This document shows, piece by piece, positions 18,116 to 27,107 of a stretch of DNA of 64,000 nucleotides (positions are counted from its first letter, which is position 1; every line of letters starts with the position of its first letter). The notes beneath the pieces are model-generated. The model was not told the DNA's origin. It made no database searches and was given only the letters and a program-made list of their open reading frames with translations. Source of the DNA: an uncultured Oscillospiraceae bacterium (GTDB lineage Bacteria > Bacillota > Clostridia > Oscillospirales > Acutalibacteraceae). The stretch is from the NCBI GenBank assembly GCA_902492895.1, contig CABUNG010000005.1:1-64000 (forward strand). The letters are read 5' to 3'. A program made the position numbers and the translations under genes.

Positions 18116-18787
18116 TCAGCGTTTGCCGACTGACAGCATGCCGGCCAGACGGGAGAAGGGCATGGTCTGAATCCAGACGTGCCCCGGTCCCGTGACACGG
18201 GTGTTGAAGAGCCCTTCTCCCCCAAGCACCATGTTTTTGACGCCTTTGACCGCCTCCACTGTCAGCTGGACCGTATCGGTCATAGCCGCGAGCAGGCCGG
18301 TATCGATGAGGAGGGACTGGCCGGGCAGCAAGTCGTATTCGACTGCATGGCCGTCAATTTCCAAAAACGCGGTTCCCTGTCCGGAGAGACGCTGCATGAT
18401 GAACCCTTCCCCGCCGAAGAAACCGGCACCCAGCTTTTTGGTGAAATGGGTGTGGAGCTCCACACCCATTTCCGCGGCTAGAAATGCGGTTTTCTGAACC
18501 ACGATGGAATAGGACGGCGTGACCGAGATGGGCAGAATGCGGCCGGGAAAACTGGAAGCGAACGCGATCATACCCTCTCCCGCCGTGCAGGAGTAGATAT
18601 TCATGAACATCGATTCGCCGCTGAAAGCGCGCCCGAACGCCTTGCCGAGGCCGCCATGCATGGAGGTTTCCATCGAGATGTTGGGGGTCATCCAGCTCAT
18701 GGCGCCTTTTTCGGTGAGCATCTGCTCGCCCTGCTCCAGGGTGCAGATCACCACAGGTAGATTATCCCCCTGAATGTTGTACCGCAT
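18116..18787 (-). CDS. AIM24 / TIGR00266 family protein
   Basis: 223 residues. Beta-rich, with Gly-rich motifs GGLGKAFGRAFSGESMFMN, GGEGFIMQRLSGQGTAFLE and GGEGLFNTRVTGPG, the pattern of the AIM24 (TIGR00266) family of unknown biochemical function. It sits inside the glycolytic operon between tpiA and gpmI, in a slot where no glycolytic step is missing. The start is an ATG followed by RYNIQGDNLPVV. Confidence 0.85.
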   Translation of the reverse strand: MRYNIQGDNLPVVICTLEQGEQMLTEKGAMSWMTPNISMETSMHGGLGKAFGRAFSGESMFMNIYSCTAGEGMIAFASSFPGRILPISVTPSYSIVVQKTAFLAAEMGVELHTHFTKKLGAGFFGGEGFIMQRLSGQGTAFLEIDGHAVEYDLLPGQSLLIDTGLLAAMTDTVQLTVEAVKGVKNMVLGGEGLFNTRVTGPGHVWIQTMPFSRLAGMLSVGKR

Positions 18788-18823
18788 ACCTAACCCTCCT
18801 ATTGAATTTTCAGATTGTCCGCA

Positions 18824-19588
18824 TTATTTCGCGGCGGCGCAGGCGGCCGACACGATAGCGGCGAAGTCCGCAGGTTTCAGAGAGGCTCCGCCGATCAGTC
18901 CGCCGAAGACGTCGGGCTGCGCGAGCAGCTCGGCGGCGTTGCCGGCATTCATGGATCCGCCGTACTGGATCACCACGTCATCCGCGCAGTCCCAGCTGTA
19001 AAGGCCGGCAATGGTGTTCCGGATCAGGGCGCAGACCTCGTTCGCCTGCTCGGCCGTGGCCGTGCGGCCGGTCCCGATGGCCCAGACGGGCTCATAGGCG
19101 ATGATGATCCGGGAGAGCTCTTCCTTGGACACGCCCAGCAGTGCGATTTTGGTCTGAGAGGCGACGACCTCGCCGGTCACGCCCTGTTCCCTCTGTTCGA
19201 GAGTCTCACCGACGCAGAGGATGACGGTCAGCCCGGCCGCCAGGGCGGCGCGGACCCGCTTCTGCACCGTGACATCGGTTTCCCCGAAATAGGTGCGGCG
19301 TTCACTGTGCCCAAGGATCACGGTGCCGACACCCATGGAGGCGAGCATATCGGCCGAGACTTCCCCAGTGTAGGCGCCGGATTTCTCCCAGTGGCAGTTC
19401 TGCGCGGCGACACCGATATTCGTGCCCTTGACGGCCTCGAGGGCGGCGGGCAGGTCCACGAAAGGCACCCCGACGATCACGCCGCAGGAGGCGTCGGCCA
19501 CCAGGGGCTTGATATCGGCAATGAGCGCGGCAGCTTCCGCAGGGGTCTTGTTCATTTTCCAGTTTCCGGCGATAACGTATTGACGCAT
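18824..19588 (-). CDS. tpiA: Triosephosphate isomerase
   Basis: 254 residues from the ATG at 19588 (AAGGAAGAG upstream). Catalytic residues are seen in AGNWKMNKT (Lys), ILGHSERR (His) and AYEPVWAIGTG (Glu), plus the phosphate-gripping YGGSMNAGNAAEL. It interconverts dihydroxyacetone phosphate and glyceraldehyde 3-phosphate. It follows pgk by about 75 bp. Confidence 0.97.
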   Translation of the reverse strand: MRQYVIAGNWKMNKTPAEAAALIADIKPLVADASCGVIVGVPFVDLPAALEAVKGTNIGVAAQNCHWEKSGAYTGEVSADMLASMGVGTVILGHSERRTYFGETDVTVQKRVRAALAAGLTVILCVGETLEQREQGVTGEVVASQTKIALLGVSKEELSRIIIAYEPVWAIGTGRTATAEQANEVCALIRNTIAGLYSWDCADDVVIQYGGSMNAGNAAELLAQPDVFGGLIGGASLKPADFAAIVSAACAAAK

Positions 19589-19662
19589 GATTCTCTTCCT
19601 TTTCTGATGAAATAGTGGGGATGTGAAAGAAGGGGACGGAACCCGTCCCCCGTTTTTCATCC

Positions 19663-20859
19663 TTATTTGTCGTTGAGGCAGGCGATGCCGGGGAGCTCAA
19701 GGCCTTCGAGGAATTCGAGGGAGGCGCCGCCGCCCGTGGAGATGTGGGTCATCTTATCCGCAAAGCCGAGCTGCTCGACCGCGGCGGCCGAGTCACCGCC
19801 TCCGATGATGGAGATGGCGCCGGATTCCGCAATGGCTTTCGCAAGCGCGATGGTGCCTCCCGCAAAGGGCGCCATTTCGAACACGCCCATCGGGCCGTTC
19901 CAGATTACGGTGCCCGCATCCTTCACCGCGTCGGCAAAGAGAGCCTGGGTTTTCGGGCCGATGTCAAGGCCCATCCAGCCTTCATCGATGTTGCCTTCGA
20001 ACACCTTGGTATTGGCGTTGACATCGAACGCATCGGCGCAGATATTGTCAACCGGCAGGAGGAACCGCACACCCTTCTCTTCCGCTTTTTTGAGGATGTC
20101 GCGCGCGAGGTCGACCTTGTCTTCTTCGAATTTCGAGGAACCGATGGACAATCCCTGGGCGGCTTTAAAGGTGTAGGCCATGGCGCCGCCGATAATCAGG
20201 GTATCCACCTTGTCGATCAGGTTGGTGATGACGCCGATCTTATCCGAGACTTTCGCGCCGCCGAGGATGGCGACGAAGGGGCGCTTCGGATCAGCAAGGG
20301 CGCCGCCCATGATGGTGATTTCCTTGCGGATGAGATAGCCGCAGACGGCGGGCAGATAATCCGCGACGCCGGCAGTGGAGGCATGGGCGCGGTGAGCGGT
20401 GCCGAACGCGTCGTTGACATAGATATCGGCCAGGGACGCGAGCTTTTTGGCGAATTCCGGATCGTTTTTGGTTTCAGCCTTAAAGAACCGGACGTTTTCG
20501 ATGAGCAGGATTTCGCCGGGTTTCAGAGCGGCGGCGAGGGCTTGGGCTTCCTCGCCGACAACGTCGGTGGTGAATTTCACCTCTTTGCCGAGCAGTTCGG
20601 ACAGCCGCTTGGCGACCGGGGCGAGAGAGGCCTTTTTCTTGGATTCCTCGTCGTCCTCCTTCGGCCGGCCGAGGTGGGAGCAAAGGATCACAGCGGCGCC
20701 ATGGCCCGCCAGATACTGGATGGTGGGCAGGGATTCCCGGATGCGCTTGTCGTCGGTGATAACGCCGTCGGCCAGCGGGACGTTGAAGTCACACCGCACG
20801 AGCACTTTTTTCCCTTTGACGTCGATGTCTTCGATGGTTTTTTTGTTCAGATAATTCAT
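19663..20859 (-). CDS. pgk: Phosphoglycerate kinase
   Basis: 398 residues. N-terminal KKVLVRCDFNVPL, HLGRPK and the Gly-rich nucleotide site near the C-terminus (IIGGGDSAAAVEQLG, STGGGASLEFLEG). It makes ATP from 1,3-bisphosphoglycerate. It is the first gene of the operon, with a promoter about 95 bp upstream. The gap gene (glyceraldehyde 3-phosphate dehydrogenase) is not adjacent, unlike in many Bacillota. Confidence 0.97.
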   Translation of the reverse strand: MNYLNKKTIEDIDVKGKKVLVRCDFNVPLADGVITDDKRIRESLPTIQYLAGHGAAVILCSHLGRPKEDDEESKKKASLAPVAKRLSELLGKEVKFTTDVVGEEAQALAAALKPGEILLIENVRFFKAETKNDPEFAKKLASLADIYVNDAFGTAHRAHASTAGVADYLPAVCGYLIRKEITIMGGALADPKRPFVAILGGAKVSDKIGVITNLIDKVDTLIIGGAMAYTFKAAQGLSIGSSKFEEDKVDLARDILKKAEEKGVRFLLPVDNICADAFDVNANTKVFEGNIDEGWMGLDIGPKTQALFADAVKDAGTVIWNGPMGVFEMAPFAGGTIALAKAIAESGAISIIGGGDSAAAVEQLGFADKMTHISTGGGASLEFLEGLELPGIACLNDK

Positions 20860-20951
20860 AAAGACAACCCTTTCGTATGAAATCCGGCCGTCAGTTCCAA
20901 CCGCTGTCCGGCGGAACCGGCCGCGGGACTCCGCCCGCCTTTCAATCCCTT

Positions 20952-20980
20952 ATTTTACTGTATTCCCCGGGCTTTTGCAA
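20952..20980 (-). promoter_or_regulatory. pgk operon promoter
   Basis: On the minus strand TTGCAA, 17 nt, TAAAAT, with the -10 box at 20952-20957. It matches the vegetative pattern with ideal spacing. Confidence 0.5.
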
Positions 20981-21097
20981 GAGAAAACCGGGGTGTGCGT
21001 GAAAAATTTATCAACTATCCTGAGCGCGGCGGGTCCGCCGCTTGTCTTTATGTATGGTTCGCCTGACCATCCCATACATAAGGCATCGCCGCAGGGA

Positions 21098-22474
21098 TTA
21101 TTTGAAGCGCCGCACCTTTTTCCGGCCCTGCCGGCGGCGGTTGCGGTTGTGCACGATGTTCAGAACGACATAGCCGACCATCAGCAGGCCGATCAGCGCG
21201 ATGCCCGCGTAGAACCAGGGGGAACCGAGGAACTGGCGGAATTTCTCCCAGGTGGAGAGCAGATCGCTGCGCTTGGCCCCCTCGGCCGTGACCAGCTCCA
21301 CTTCCCCGATTTTTTGGTCGATATTCAGATACAGCTCGATCTTGCCAACCACCTGATCCTTTTCCACAGGGGCGGTGAGGTAATCGGCCGTCTTGGTAAC
21401 GACACGGATGACCTGGGATGCGTCCACACCCGAAGCGACGATGGTGGAAAAATCCGCGACCGGCACCATCGCGATGGAATCGGTTTCCCACGACAGGCCG
21501 ACGTCGATCCGGCCCACGGGTTCATTTTTGCGCAGCAGGGTTTTATAGGAAAAGTCTTTGAACCCCCAGCGGAGCAGACGGGAGACGTCACGGTAATGGA
21601 CGCCGGTCTTGTCACCGTCTCCGGTTTTGGGGGATCCGAGCGCGACGGCCAAATATTCGTATCCGGCTTTGGAACCCATCGCCACAACGGAATAGAGATC
21701 GTTGGCAAATCCCGTGCGGCCGTAGGAAACCGTGGAATCGTAATAGGGAGAGACCGACCGGAGCAGCTCGTTGGAAGCGGGCCAGCTGCGGGGGGACCCC
21801 TTGCTGACAGGGTTGACCGAGTACTGGGAAAGCTCCATCATCTTGCGCAGCGCGGGATAATCCGCGGCATAACGGGTGATTTTGATGGAGTCCCGCGCGG
21901 TCATGTACTGGTTCGGGTCGTGCAGGCCGGTGACATTGGTGAAATGGGAGCCTGTGCAGCCGATTTCCTCCGCCAGGGCGTTCATTCCCGCGACAAAAGC
22001 GGCTTCACTTCCCGAAACGGTCACGGCCATGGTCAGCGCCGCATCCGCGGCCGTCGTCACCATGGAGGCGGTCAGCAGATCCCGCAGGGTCCAGGTTTCA
22101 CCAAACGCCATGTTGCAGTTGCCGAGGCCGGTTCCCGCAATGGTGGAGTTGAACATTTCCAGAGTGTATTCGCCGGTTGCGATGTCGAGATCGAGCGATT
22201 TCTCCTCGATGGCCTTCATGGCATAGGCTCCCACCATCACCCGCACCAAAGCCCCGGGCGAATACGGGACGTCCGCCTCTTTTTCATACAGCACTACGTC
22301 GTCCGCGGCCGTGGTGCCCAGATAGACGAGCATGGCGGAGCCGGATTCGATCCGGTCGCCTTCCGCCTCCGGATAGGTATAGAGAACCTCTCCGGCGACC
22401 GGAATCGCCAGAATACCCGAAAAAACGGCCAGACAGAGGAAAAAAGCCGCCAATCTGATTTTCTTCATAGACAT
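21098..22474 (-). CDS. DacF-like D-Ala-D-Ala carboxypeptidase homologue lacking catalytic residues
   Basis: 458 residues (an ATG two codons in, at 22468, has better spacing to GGGGA). Signal peptide (about 1-28), a peptidase S11-like domain, a C-terminal beta domain, one transmembrane helix (about 425-445) and a basic tail. The S11 scaffold is clear (LYEKEADVPYSPGALVRVM; NVTGLHDPNQYMTARD). The three catalytic motifs are changed: SxxK reads A75-L-V-R78, SxN reads T141-A-A143, and KTG reads R253-T-G. It is therefore probably not a working carboxypeptidase. The reading frame is intact, so it is not a pseudogene. It may bind peptidoglycan or regulate another enzyme. Confidence 0.8.
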   Translation of the reverse strand: MSMKKIRLAAFFLCLAVFSGILAIPVAGEVLYTYPEAEGDRIESGSAMLVYLGTTAADDVVLYEKEADVPYSPGALVRVMVGAYAMKAIEEKSLDLDIATGEYTLEMFNSTIAGTGLGNCNMAFGETWTLRDLLTASMVTTAADAALTMAVTVSGSEAAFVAGMNALAEEIGCTGSHFTNVTGLHDPNQYMTARDSIKITRYAADYPALRKMMELSQYSVNPVSKGSPRSWPASNELLRSVSPYYDSTVSYGRTGFANDLYSVVAMGSKAGYEYLAVALGSPKTGDGDKTGVHYRDVSRLLRWGFKDFSYKTLLRKNEPVGRIDVGLSWETDSIAMVPVADFSTIVASGVDASQVIRVVTKTADYLTAPVEKDQVVGKIELYLNIDQKIGEVELVTAEGAKRSDLLSTWEKFRQFLGSPWFYAGIALIGLLMVGYVVLNIVHNRNRRRQGRKKVRRFK

Positions 22475-22519
22475 TCCCCGAACTTTTGATATAATAGTAA
22501 AGAGAAACTCATTATGGCT

Positions 22520-22548
22520 AGTATAGCATATCCGCCGCGGTCTTTGAA
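22520..22548 (-). promoter_or_regulatory. Promoter of the DacF-like gene
   Basis: On the minus strand TTCAAA, 17 nt, TATACT (-10 at 22520-22525), about 45 nt before the start. It lies between two divergent genes. Confidence 0.45.
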
Positions 22549-22587
22549 CCGCTTTTGCAAAATTTTTGAAAAGGATGGATTCCCGCC

Positions 22588-23292
22588 ATGGTGTTTGTCA
22601 CCGGTGATCTGCATGGAGAGTATGCCCGTTTTTCCGATCCTGCCGTCCGCCGCCTGAAAAAAGGGGACACCTTGATCGTGTGCGGGGATTTTGGATTTTT
22701 ATGGAAGGGCGGTAAAAAGGAGGAGGCCCTCCTCAAAAAAATCGGGAACAAGCCGTACACGGTTTTGTTTCTGGACGGACGGCACGAGAATTACGATCTG
22801 CTGAACGCCTATCCGGTGACAGAATGGAACGGCGGACGGGTTCAGATCCTCTGCGGAACCCTCATCCATCTGCTGCGGGGGGAACGGTATACGATTGAGG
22901 GAGAAACCTACTTCACCTTCGGCGGGGGCGAAAGCCCCGACCACGACATGCGGGCGGAGGCCGGCGCCTGGTGGGAGGCCGAAATGCCGACCCCCGCGGA
23001 GATGCGCCACGGGCTGGAAACCCTGATGCAGGCCGATAAAAAGGTGGATTACATCCTCACGCACGAGCCGTCCGGGAAATGCCGCGGCCTGCTCGAAAGC
23101 CGCGGAGCGCGGCTGAACGGGTTGAACATCTACTTCAACCAGATCGAGGAACATGTGGCATATGAGCGATGGTTTTTCGGATGCCAGCATCTGGACAAAA
23201 CCCTGTCCCGCCGCCATCGGGCGGTGTTCCGGGATGTGGTGCCGGTCCGGGAAGAGGAAAAACGAAAGCGGAACCGCCCATTCAAAGAGTAA
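22588..23292 (+). CDS. Metallophosphoesterase
   Basis: 234 residues. Calcineurin-like fold: FVTGDLHGEYARF, IVCGDFGFLW, LDGRHENYDLL (in place of GNHE) and ILTHEPSG. Metal-binding Asp and His residues are present; the terminal GHTH-like motif appears as FFGCQHLD, a possible change in a metal ligand. Substrate unknown. It is transcribed away from the DacF-like gene and ends at a strong terminator. Confidence 0.8.
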   Translation: MVFVTGDLHGEYARFSDPAVRRLKKGDTLIVCGDFGFLWKGGKKEEALLKKIGNKPYTVLFLDGRHENYDLLNAYPVTEWNGGRVQILCGTLIHLLRGERYTIEGETYFTFGGGESPDHDMRAEAGAWWEAEMPTPAEMRHGLETLMQADKKVDYILTHEPSGKCRGLLESRGARLNGLNIYFNQIEEHVAYERWFFGCQHLDKTLSRRHRAVFRDVVPVREEEKRKRNRPFKE

Positions 23293-23304
23293 TATACAGC
23301 GCAG

Positions 23305-23328
23305 AGCCCGGGCAATTCTGCCCGGGCT
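23305..23328 (+). terminator. Terminator after the metallophosphoesterase
   Basis: AGCCCGGGC (23305-23313) pairs with GCCCGGGCT (23320-23328), followed by TTTTG. Confidence 0.75.
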
Positions 23329-23395
23329 TTTGTGATCCATATCATGACAGAATTTTAAATCGGCGGTTTGACAGTAGCGCCCGGACCGGATCCCG

Positions 23396-24001
23396 TCAGG
23401 GTTCCTCCGGGTATACCAGTTCCGTGTGTTCGCACACCTCCCCAATTTTCTCCCGCAGGGCGAGAAAATCGGCAAAGGCCAGGGGCTTCTGAGAGGCGTT
23501 GCGCAACAGGGAGGCAGGGTGAAACGTGCCCATCCGCCAAATGCCGTTTTTCTCCACGAACCGTCCGTGTTCTTTTGTGACCTTAAAATTCGGATCAATC
23601 AGGCGGCAGGCTGCCACCCGGCCGAGACAAACCAGAATCTTGGGCTGAAGAAACGACACCTGTTCCTTGAGCCAGCCGATGCAGGCTTCCTGTTCCTCGG
23701 GAAGGGGATCGCGGTTTTTGGGCGGGCGGCACTTGACGATGTTTGCAATGTAGATATTCTCTCCGCGGGACAAGCCCACAGCGGCCAGCATTTTGTCCAG
23801 CAGCTGCCCGCCGCGGCCGACAAACGGCTCACCCTGCAGATCCTCGTTTTCTCCGGGGCCCTCCCCCACAAACAGGACTTCGGCGTCAGGGCGGCCGACA
23901 CCGAACACGACATTCGTGCGGGTGGCCGCCAGGCCGCAGGCCGTGCAAGTGCGGCATTTGGCCGCGAGATCCTCAAAAATCGCCAAGTCGGTTTCCTTCA
24001 T
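23396..24001 (-). CDS. Uracil-DNA glycosylase, family 4/5 type (Fe-S)
   Basis: 201 residues from the ATG at 24001. It removes uracil from DNA. It has the Fe-S cysteines CRTCTACGL at the N-terminus and another Cys in ILVCLGRVAACRLI, the active-site stretch VGEGPGENEDLQGEPFVGRGG and the closing FHPASLLRN. The family (type 4, thermostable-like) normally carries a 4Fe-4S cluster. It starts 121 bp before the divergent pduL. Confidence 0.92.
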   Translation of the reverse strand: MKETDLAIFEDLAAKCRTCTACGLAATRTNVVFGVGRPDAEVLFVGEGPGENEDLQGEPFVGRGGQLLDKMLAAVGLSRGENIYIANIVKCRPPKNRDPLPEEQEACIGWLKEQVSFLQPKILVCLGRVAACRLIDPNFKVTKEHGRFVEKNGIWRMGTFHPASLLRNASQKPLAFADFLALREKIGEVCEHTELVYPEEP

Positions 24002-24122
24002 GGGGATTCGTCCTTTCGGTTTCTGGATTTCCCCTTGAAAAATGCAAGGGGGTGCGGTACAATAAACGCAGGGTCTGTTGCCCCAAGACAACAGAAATAT
24101 TCAGATTACAGGAAGTGTGCAA

Positions 24123-24698
24123 ATGGCCAATCAGGTATTAGTCGAAACCTCCGCCCGCCATGTCCATGTGACAAAGGAAGACTTGGAGATCCTGTTCGGA
24201 AAAGGGTATGAACTCACGGAGAAGAAGGCGCTGTCCCAGCCCGGACAATTCGCCAGCAATGAACGAGTCGACGTGGTCGGTCCCAAGAAAACCCTTACCG
24301 GCGTGAGCATTCTCGGCCCGGTTCGCAGCGCGACGCAGGTCGAGCTGTCCCTGACCGATGCCCGGGCCATCGGCGTGACCGCCCCCATCCGGGAGTCCGG
24401 CGACGTGGCCGGAAGCGGTGCCTGCCGTCTCGTCGGCCCGAAAGGCGAAGTGGAACTCACCGAGGGTGTCATCGCGGCCAAGCGCCACATCCATATGACT
24501 CCGGCCGACGCCGAGGCGTTCGGGCTGCAGGACAGGGATGAAGTATCGGTGAAGATCGACAGCGACGGCCGCAGCCTGGTGTTTGGCGACGTCGTGGTGC
24601 GGGTCAGCGACCGGTTTGCCCTGGCGATGCACATCGACACCGACGAGTCCAACGCCGGGTGCGTGGCGCCGGGGACGATGGGATCCGTCATAAAATAA
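24123..24698 (+). CDS. pduL: Phosphate propanoyltransferase, PduL type
   Basis: 191 residues from the ATG at 24123 (AGGAAG upstream). It transfers an acyl group between CoA and phosphate. Two PTAC-like halves are seen: SARHVHVTKEDLEILFG and AAKRHIHMTPADAEAFGLQ carry the His ligands for zinc, with NERVDVVGPKKTL and the closing APGTMGSVIK. No microcompartment genes are nearby and no encapsulation peptide is seen, so it is probably a free enzyme that acts as a phosphotransacetylase in acetate formation. Confidence 0.9.
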   Translation: MANQVLVETSARHVHVTKEDLEILFGKGYELTEKKALSQPGQFASNERVDVVGPKKTLTGVSILGPVRSATQVELSLTDARAIGVTAPIRESGDVAGSGACRLVGPKGEVELTEGVIAAKRHIHMTPADAEAFGLQDRDEVSVKIDSDGRSLVFGDVVVRVSDRFALAMHIDTDESNAGCVAPGTMGSVIK

Positions 24699-24716
24699 AA
24701 AATCGGAGAAGCCGGG

Positions 24717-24747
24717 GAGACGGCCGTTGCCATGCAACGGCCGTCTC
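24717..24747 (+). terminator. pduL terminator
   Basis: A perfect 14-bp stem (24717-24730 with 24734-24747) with a 3-nt loop, followed by TAATTTTT. Confidence 0.85.
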
Positions 24748-24787
24748 TAATTTTTATATAAGAGTACGGGACTTTGGGCGTTAACGT

Positions 24788-24994
24788 TCATTCGGCAAAT
24801 TTCGCGAGCAGCAGGTCATCGATGCTCACTTGATAAAAGCGGGCGATTTTGATGAGTTTTTCGTAATCCGGCCGGGTTTTGCCTGTTTCGTAGCAGGAAT
24901 AGGCAGAACGGTCGACTTCCAACAAAACCGCCATCTGTGCCTGCGTCAGCTGATGTTTCTTTCGAAGGAATTTCAAATTATCGGCTAAATGCAT
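24788..24994 (-). CDS. Small XRE-type helix-turn-helix regulator
   Basis: 68 residues consisting almost entirely of one XRE/Cro-type HTH: LKFLRKKHQLTQAQMAVLLEVDRSAYSCYETG, then PDYEKLIKIARFYQVSIDDLL. It is probably a DNA-binding regulator; targets are unknown. It stands alone between pduL and the dCMP deaminase gene. Confidence 0.88.
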   Translation of the reverse strand: MHLADNLKFLRKKHQLTQAQMAVLLEVDRSAYSCYETGKTRPDYEKLIKIARFYQVSIDDLLLAKFAE

Positions 24995-25154
24995 CCCGTG
25001 ACTTCCCCTTTATCTCGAAATGACGACGTTCCCTAACATCAGTATAATACTTTGATTGTTCAGGTTCAAACATTTTCTGACAATAAATAGAGAATTGAAG
25101 TATTTTCACAATAAGGACACAGAAGATTGGTGTATTTCACCTCAGGAATCCACA

Positions 25155-25643
25155 TCAATAGCCGAATTCTCCCTCCAAGGATGCGTCGTGTTCAATCCAT
25201 TCCTGTACGTAGACTGCGGTGAAAGAGTCGCGGGTATTGCGTTTGACCACGCGGGAGATGCCCGCGTTGATAATCAGGCGTTTGCACATGGAGCAGGGAT
25301 TGGCGTCGGGAACGAGCTCATGTGTCTGGGCCTCGACGCCGACGAGGTAAAGCGTGCTGCCGATCATGTCGGCACGGGAAGCATGGATGATGGCGTTGGC
25401 TTCGGCATGTACCGAACGGCAGAGTTCATATCGTTCGCCGCGGGGGATCTGCATTTTTTCCCGCAGGCAGAATCCCAGGTCCGAGCAGTTCTTTCTCCCG
25501 CGGGGAGCGCCGGCGTAACCGGTAGAAAGGATTTGATCATTTTTCACAATTATGGCCCCGAAATTGCGCCGCAGGCAGGTCCCGCGCTCGGCTACCGTCT
25601 GGGCGATATCCAGATAATAATTCTCTTTATCTCTTCTCGACAT
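25155..25643 (-). CDS. dCMP deaminase
   Basis: 162 residues from the ATG at 25643 (GGAAGGAG upstream). Deaminase zinc sites VHAEANAI and PCSMCKRLI are present, with TCLRRNFGAIIVKNDQILSTGYAG near the N-terminus, as in ComEB/dCMP deaminases. It makes dUMP for dTMP synthesis. It is divergent from cdd, another pyrimidine deaminase. Confidence 0.9.
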   Translation of the reverse strand: MSRRDKENYYLDIAQTVAERGTCLRRNFGAIIVKNDQILSTGYAGAPRGRKNCSDLGFCLREKMQIPRGERYELCRSVHAEANAIIHASRADMIGSTLYLVGVEAQTHELVPDANPCSMCKRLIINAGISRVVKRNTRDSFTAVYVQEWIEHDASLEGEFGY

Positions 25644-25763
25644 GGGTCTTCTCCTTCCTGTTGCAACTTTCCTTTCTTTATGATACATTACCAAAGGGAA
25701 TTACGCAATTAAAAATCCCATATCGAAATGAAAACTTAATAATAACGATAAGGATGTCGGGAA

Positions 25764-26186
25764 ATGACGACAAACACAAAACAAGAAGCGCTCGTCCGGG
25801 CTGCCCGGGCCGCGCGGGATAAGGCCTACGCCCCCTATTCGGCCTTTGCCGTGGGGGCGGCCCTGCTGGCAGAGTCGGGACGGGTCTATACGGGGGCGAA
25901 CGTCGAAAGTGCCTCGTACGGCGCGACGATCTGTGCGGAACGGGCGGCGCTGGCGGCCGCTGTCGCAGCCGGAGAACGCCGGTTCGACATGCTGGCGGTG
26001 GCAGGCGGCGGATCGCCTCTGACCCCCTGCGGCATCTGCCGGCAGCTCCTGTCGGAGTTTCTCGCGCCCGGAGAGGATCTGCCGGTCGTGTGCGCCGCAG
26101 CCCAGGGGAATGAGCGGCTGGAAATCACCCTGCGGGCTCTGCTGCCGTCCGGATTCGGAGCGGCGGATCTGCAGAATCGCAAATGA
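25764..26186 (+). CDS. cdd: Cytidine deaminase
   Basis: 140 residues. Zinc site CAERAALAAAVAAGE and PCGICRQLLSEF, with the N-terminal AYAPYSAFAVGAALLAESG. It salvages cytidine and deoxycytidine. It ends 10 bp before rsmA, so the two are likely co-transcribed. Confidence 0.95.
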   Translation: MTTNTKQEALVRAARAARDKAYAPYSAFAVGAALLAESGRVYTGANVESASYGATICAERAALAAAVAAGERRFDMLAVAGGGSPLTPCGICRQLLSEFLAPGEDLPVVCAAAQGNERLEITLRALLPSGFGAADLQNRK

Positions 26187-26196
26187 GGAGGTCCGC

Positions 26197-27060
26197 ATGG
26201 ACAAGTTGACCGATATCGGCCAGGTGAAGGCCCTGCTGGCCCGGCACGGCTTTACGTTTTCCAAATCTCTCGGCCAGAATTTCCTCATCAATCCCTCGGT
26301 GTGCCCCCGCATGGCGGAGGCCTGCCGGGAGGGGATGGAGGGGGCGTTTGCCGCGCTCGAAATCGGGCCGGGAATCGGCGTGCTGACGAGGGAACTCGCC
26401 CGGGTAGCGGAAAAGGTCGTGAGCGTGGAGCTGGACCGGCGGCTGCTGCCGCTGCTGGAGGAAACGGTCGGAGACCGGGAAAACGTCGAGGTGGTGCAGG
26501 GAGACGCGATGAAACTGGACCTCGCGGCGTTGATGAGGGAAAAGGCACCGGGTTTGCCGCTGGTGGTGTGTGCGAATCTGCCGTATTATATCACGTCTCC
26601 CCTGCTCATGGGCTTGCTGGAGAGCCGTCTGCCGGCCCGCAGCATCACGGTTTTGGTGCAGAAGGAGGCGGCGGAGCGGCTGTGCGCCCGTCCGGGAACA
26701 AGGGCGTGCGGGGCGGTGACGCTGGCGGTGGATTATTACGCGGAAGCCGAGCGGCTGTTCCAGGTTTCCAGGGGCAGTTTCCTGCCTTCTCCGCATGTCG
26801 ACAGCACCGTGATGCGGCTGCGGATCCGAAGCGCACCCCCTTGCAGCGTGCGCAGCGAAGCGATGCTGTTCCGGGTCGTCCGCGCGGCGTTCGGGCAGCG
26901 GAGGAAAACATTGGCAAACGCTTTGTCGGGCGGCGGCTTTGCCAAGGAGACCGTCCGCGCGGCCCTGGAGGCGGCGGGTATCGACCCGACCGCCAGGGCG
27001 GAGCAAATCCCACTGGACGGGTTCGCCCGGCTGGCCGATGCGTTTACGGCAAGTGTGTAA
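26197..27060 (+). CDS. rsmA: 16S rRNA dimethyladenosine transferase
   Basis: 287 residues from the ATG at 26197 (GAGGAGG upstream). It methylates two adenosines near the 3' end of 16S rRNA. The family start FSKSLGQNFLINPSV, the SAM-binding EIGPGIGVLTREL, the catalytic NLPYYITSPLL and LVQKEAAERL are all present. Length is normal. Confidence 0.96.
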   Translation: MDKLTDIGQVKALLARHGFTFSKSLGQNFLINPSVCPRMAEACREGMEGAFAALEIGPGIGVLTRELARVAEKVVSVELDRRLLPLLEETVGDRENVEVVQGDAMKLDLAALMREKAPGLPLVVCANLPYYITSPLLMGLLESRLPARSITVLVQKEAAERLCARPGTRACGAVTLAVDYYAEAERLFQVSRGSFLPSPHVDSTVMRLRIRSAPPCSVRSEAMLFRVVRAAFGQRRKTLANALSGGGFAKETVRAALEAAGIDPTARAEQIPLDGFARLADAFTASV

Positions 27061-27070
27061 ATAAAAACAT

Positions 27071-27100
27071 GCCCGGATGTGACGGCTGTCACATCCGGGC
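27071..27100. terminator. Bidirectional terminator between rsmA and ricT
   Basis: A perfect 13-bp stem (27071-27083 with 27088-27100) with a 4-nt loop, between two convergent genes. A and T flanks lie on either side. Confidence 0.75.
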
Positions 27101-27107
27101 ATTCTGA

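Noticed and set aside
22588..23292. Possible loss of function in the metallophosphoesterase
   Set aside because: GNHE and GHTH appear altered (DGRHEN, GCQHLD), but His residues remain, so I kept it as a plain metallophosphoesterase rather than calling it inactive.
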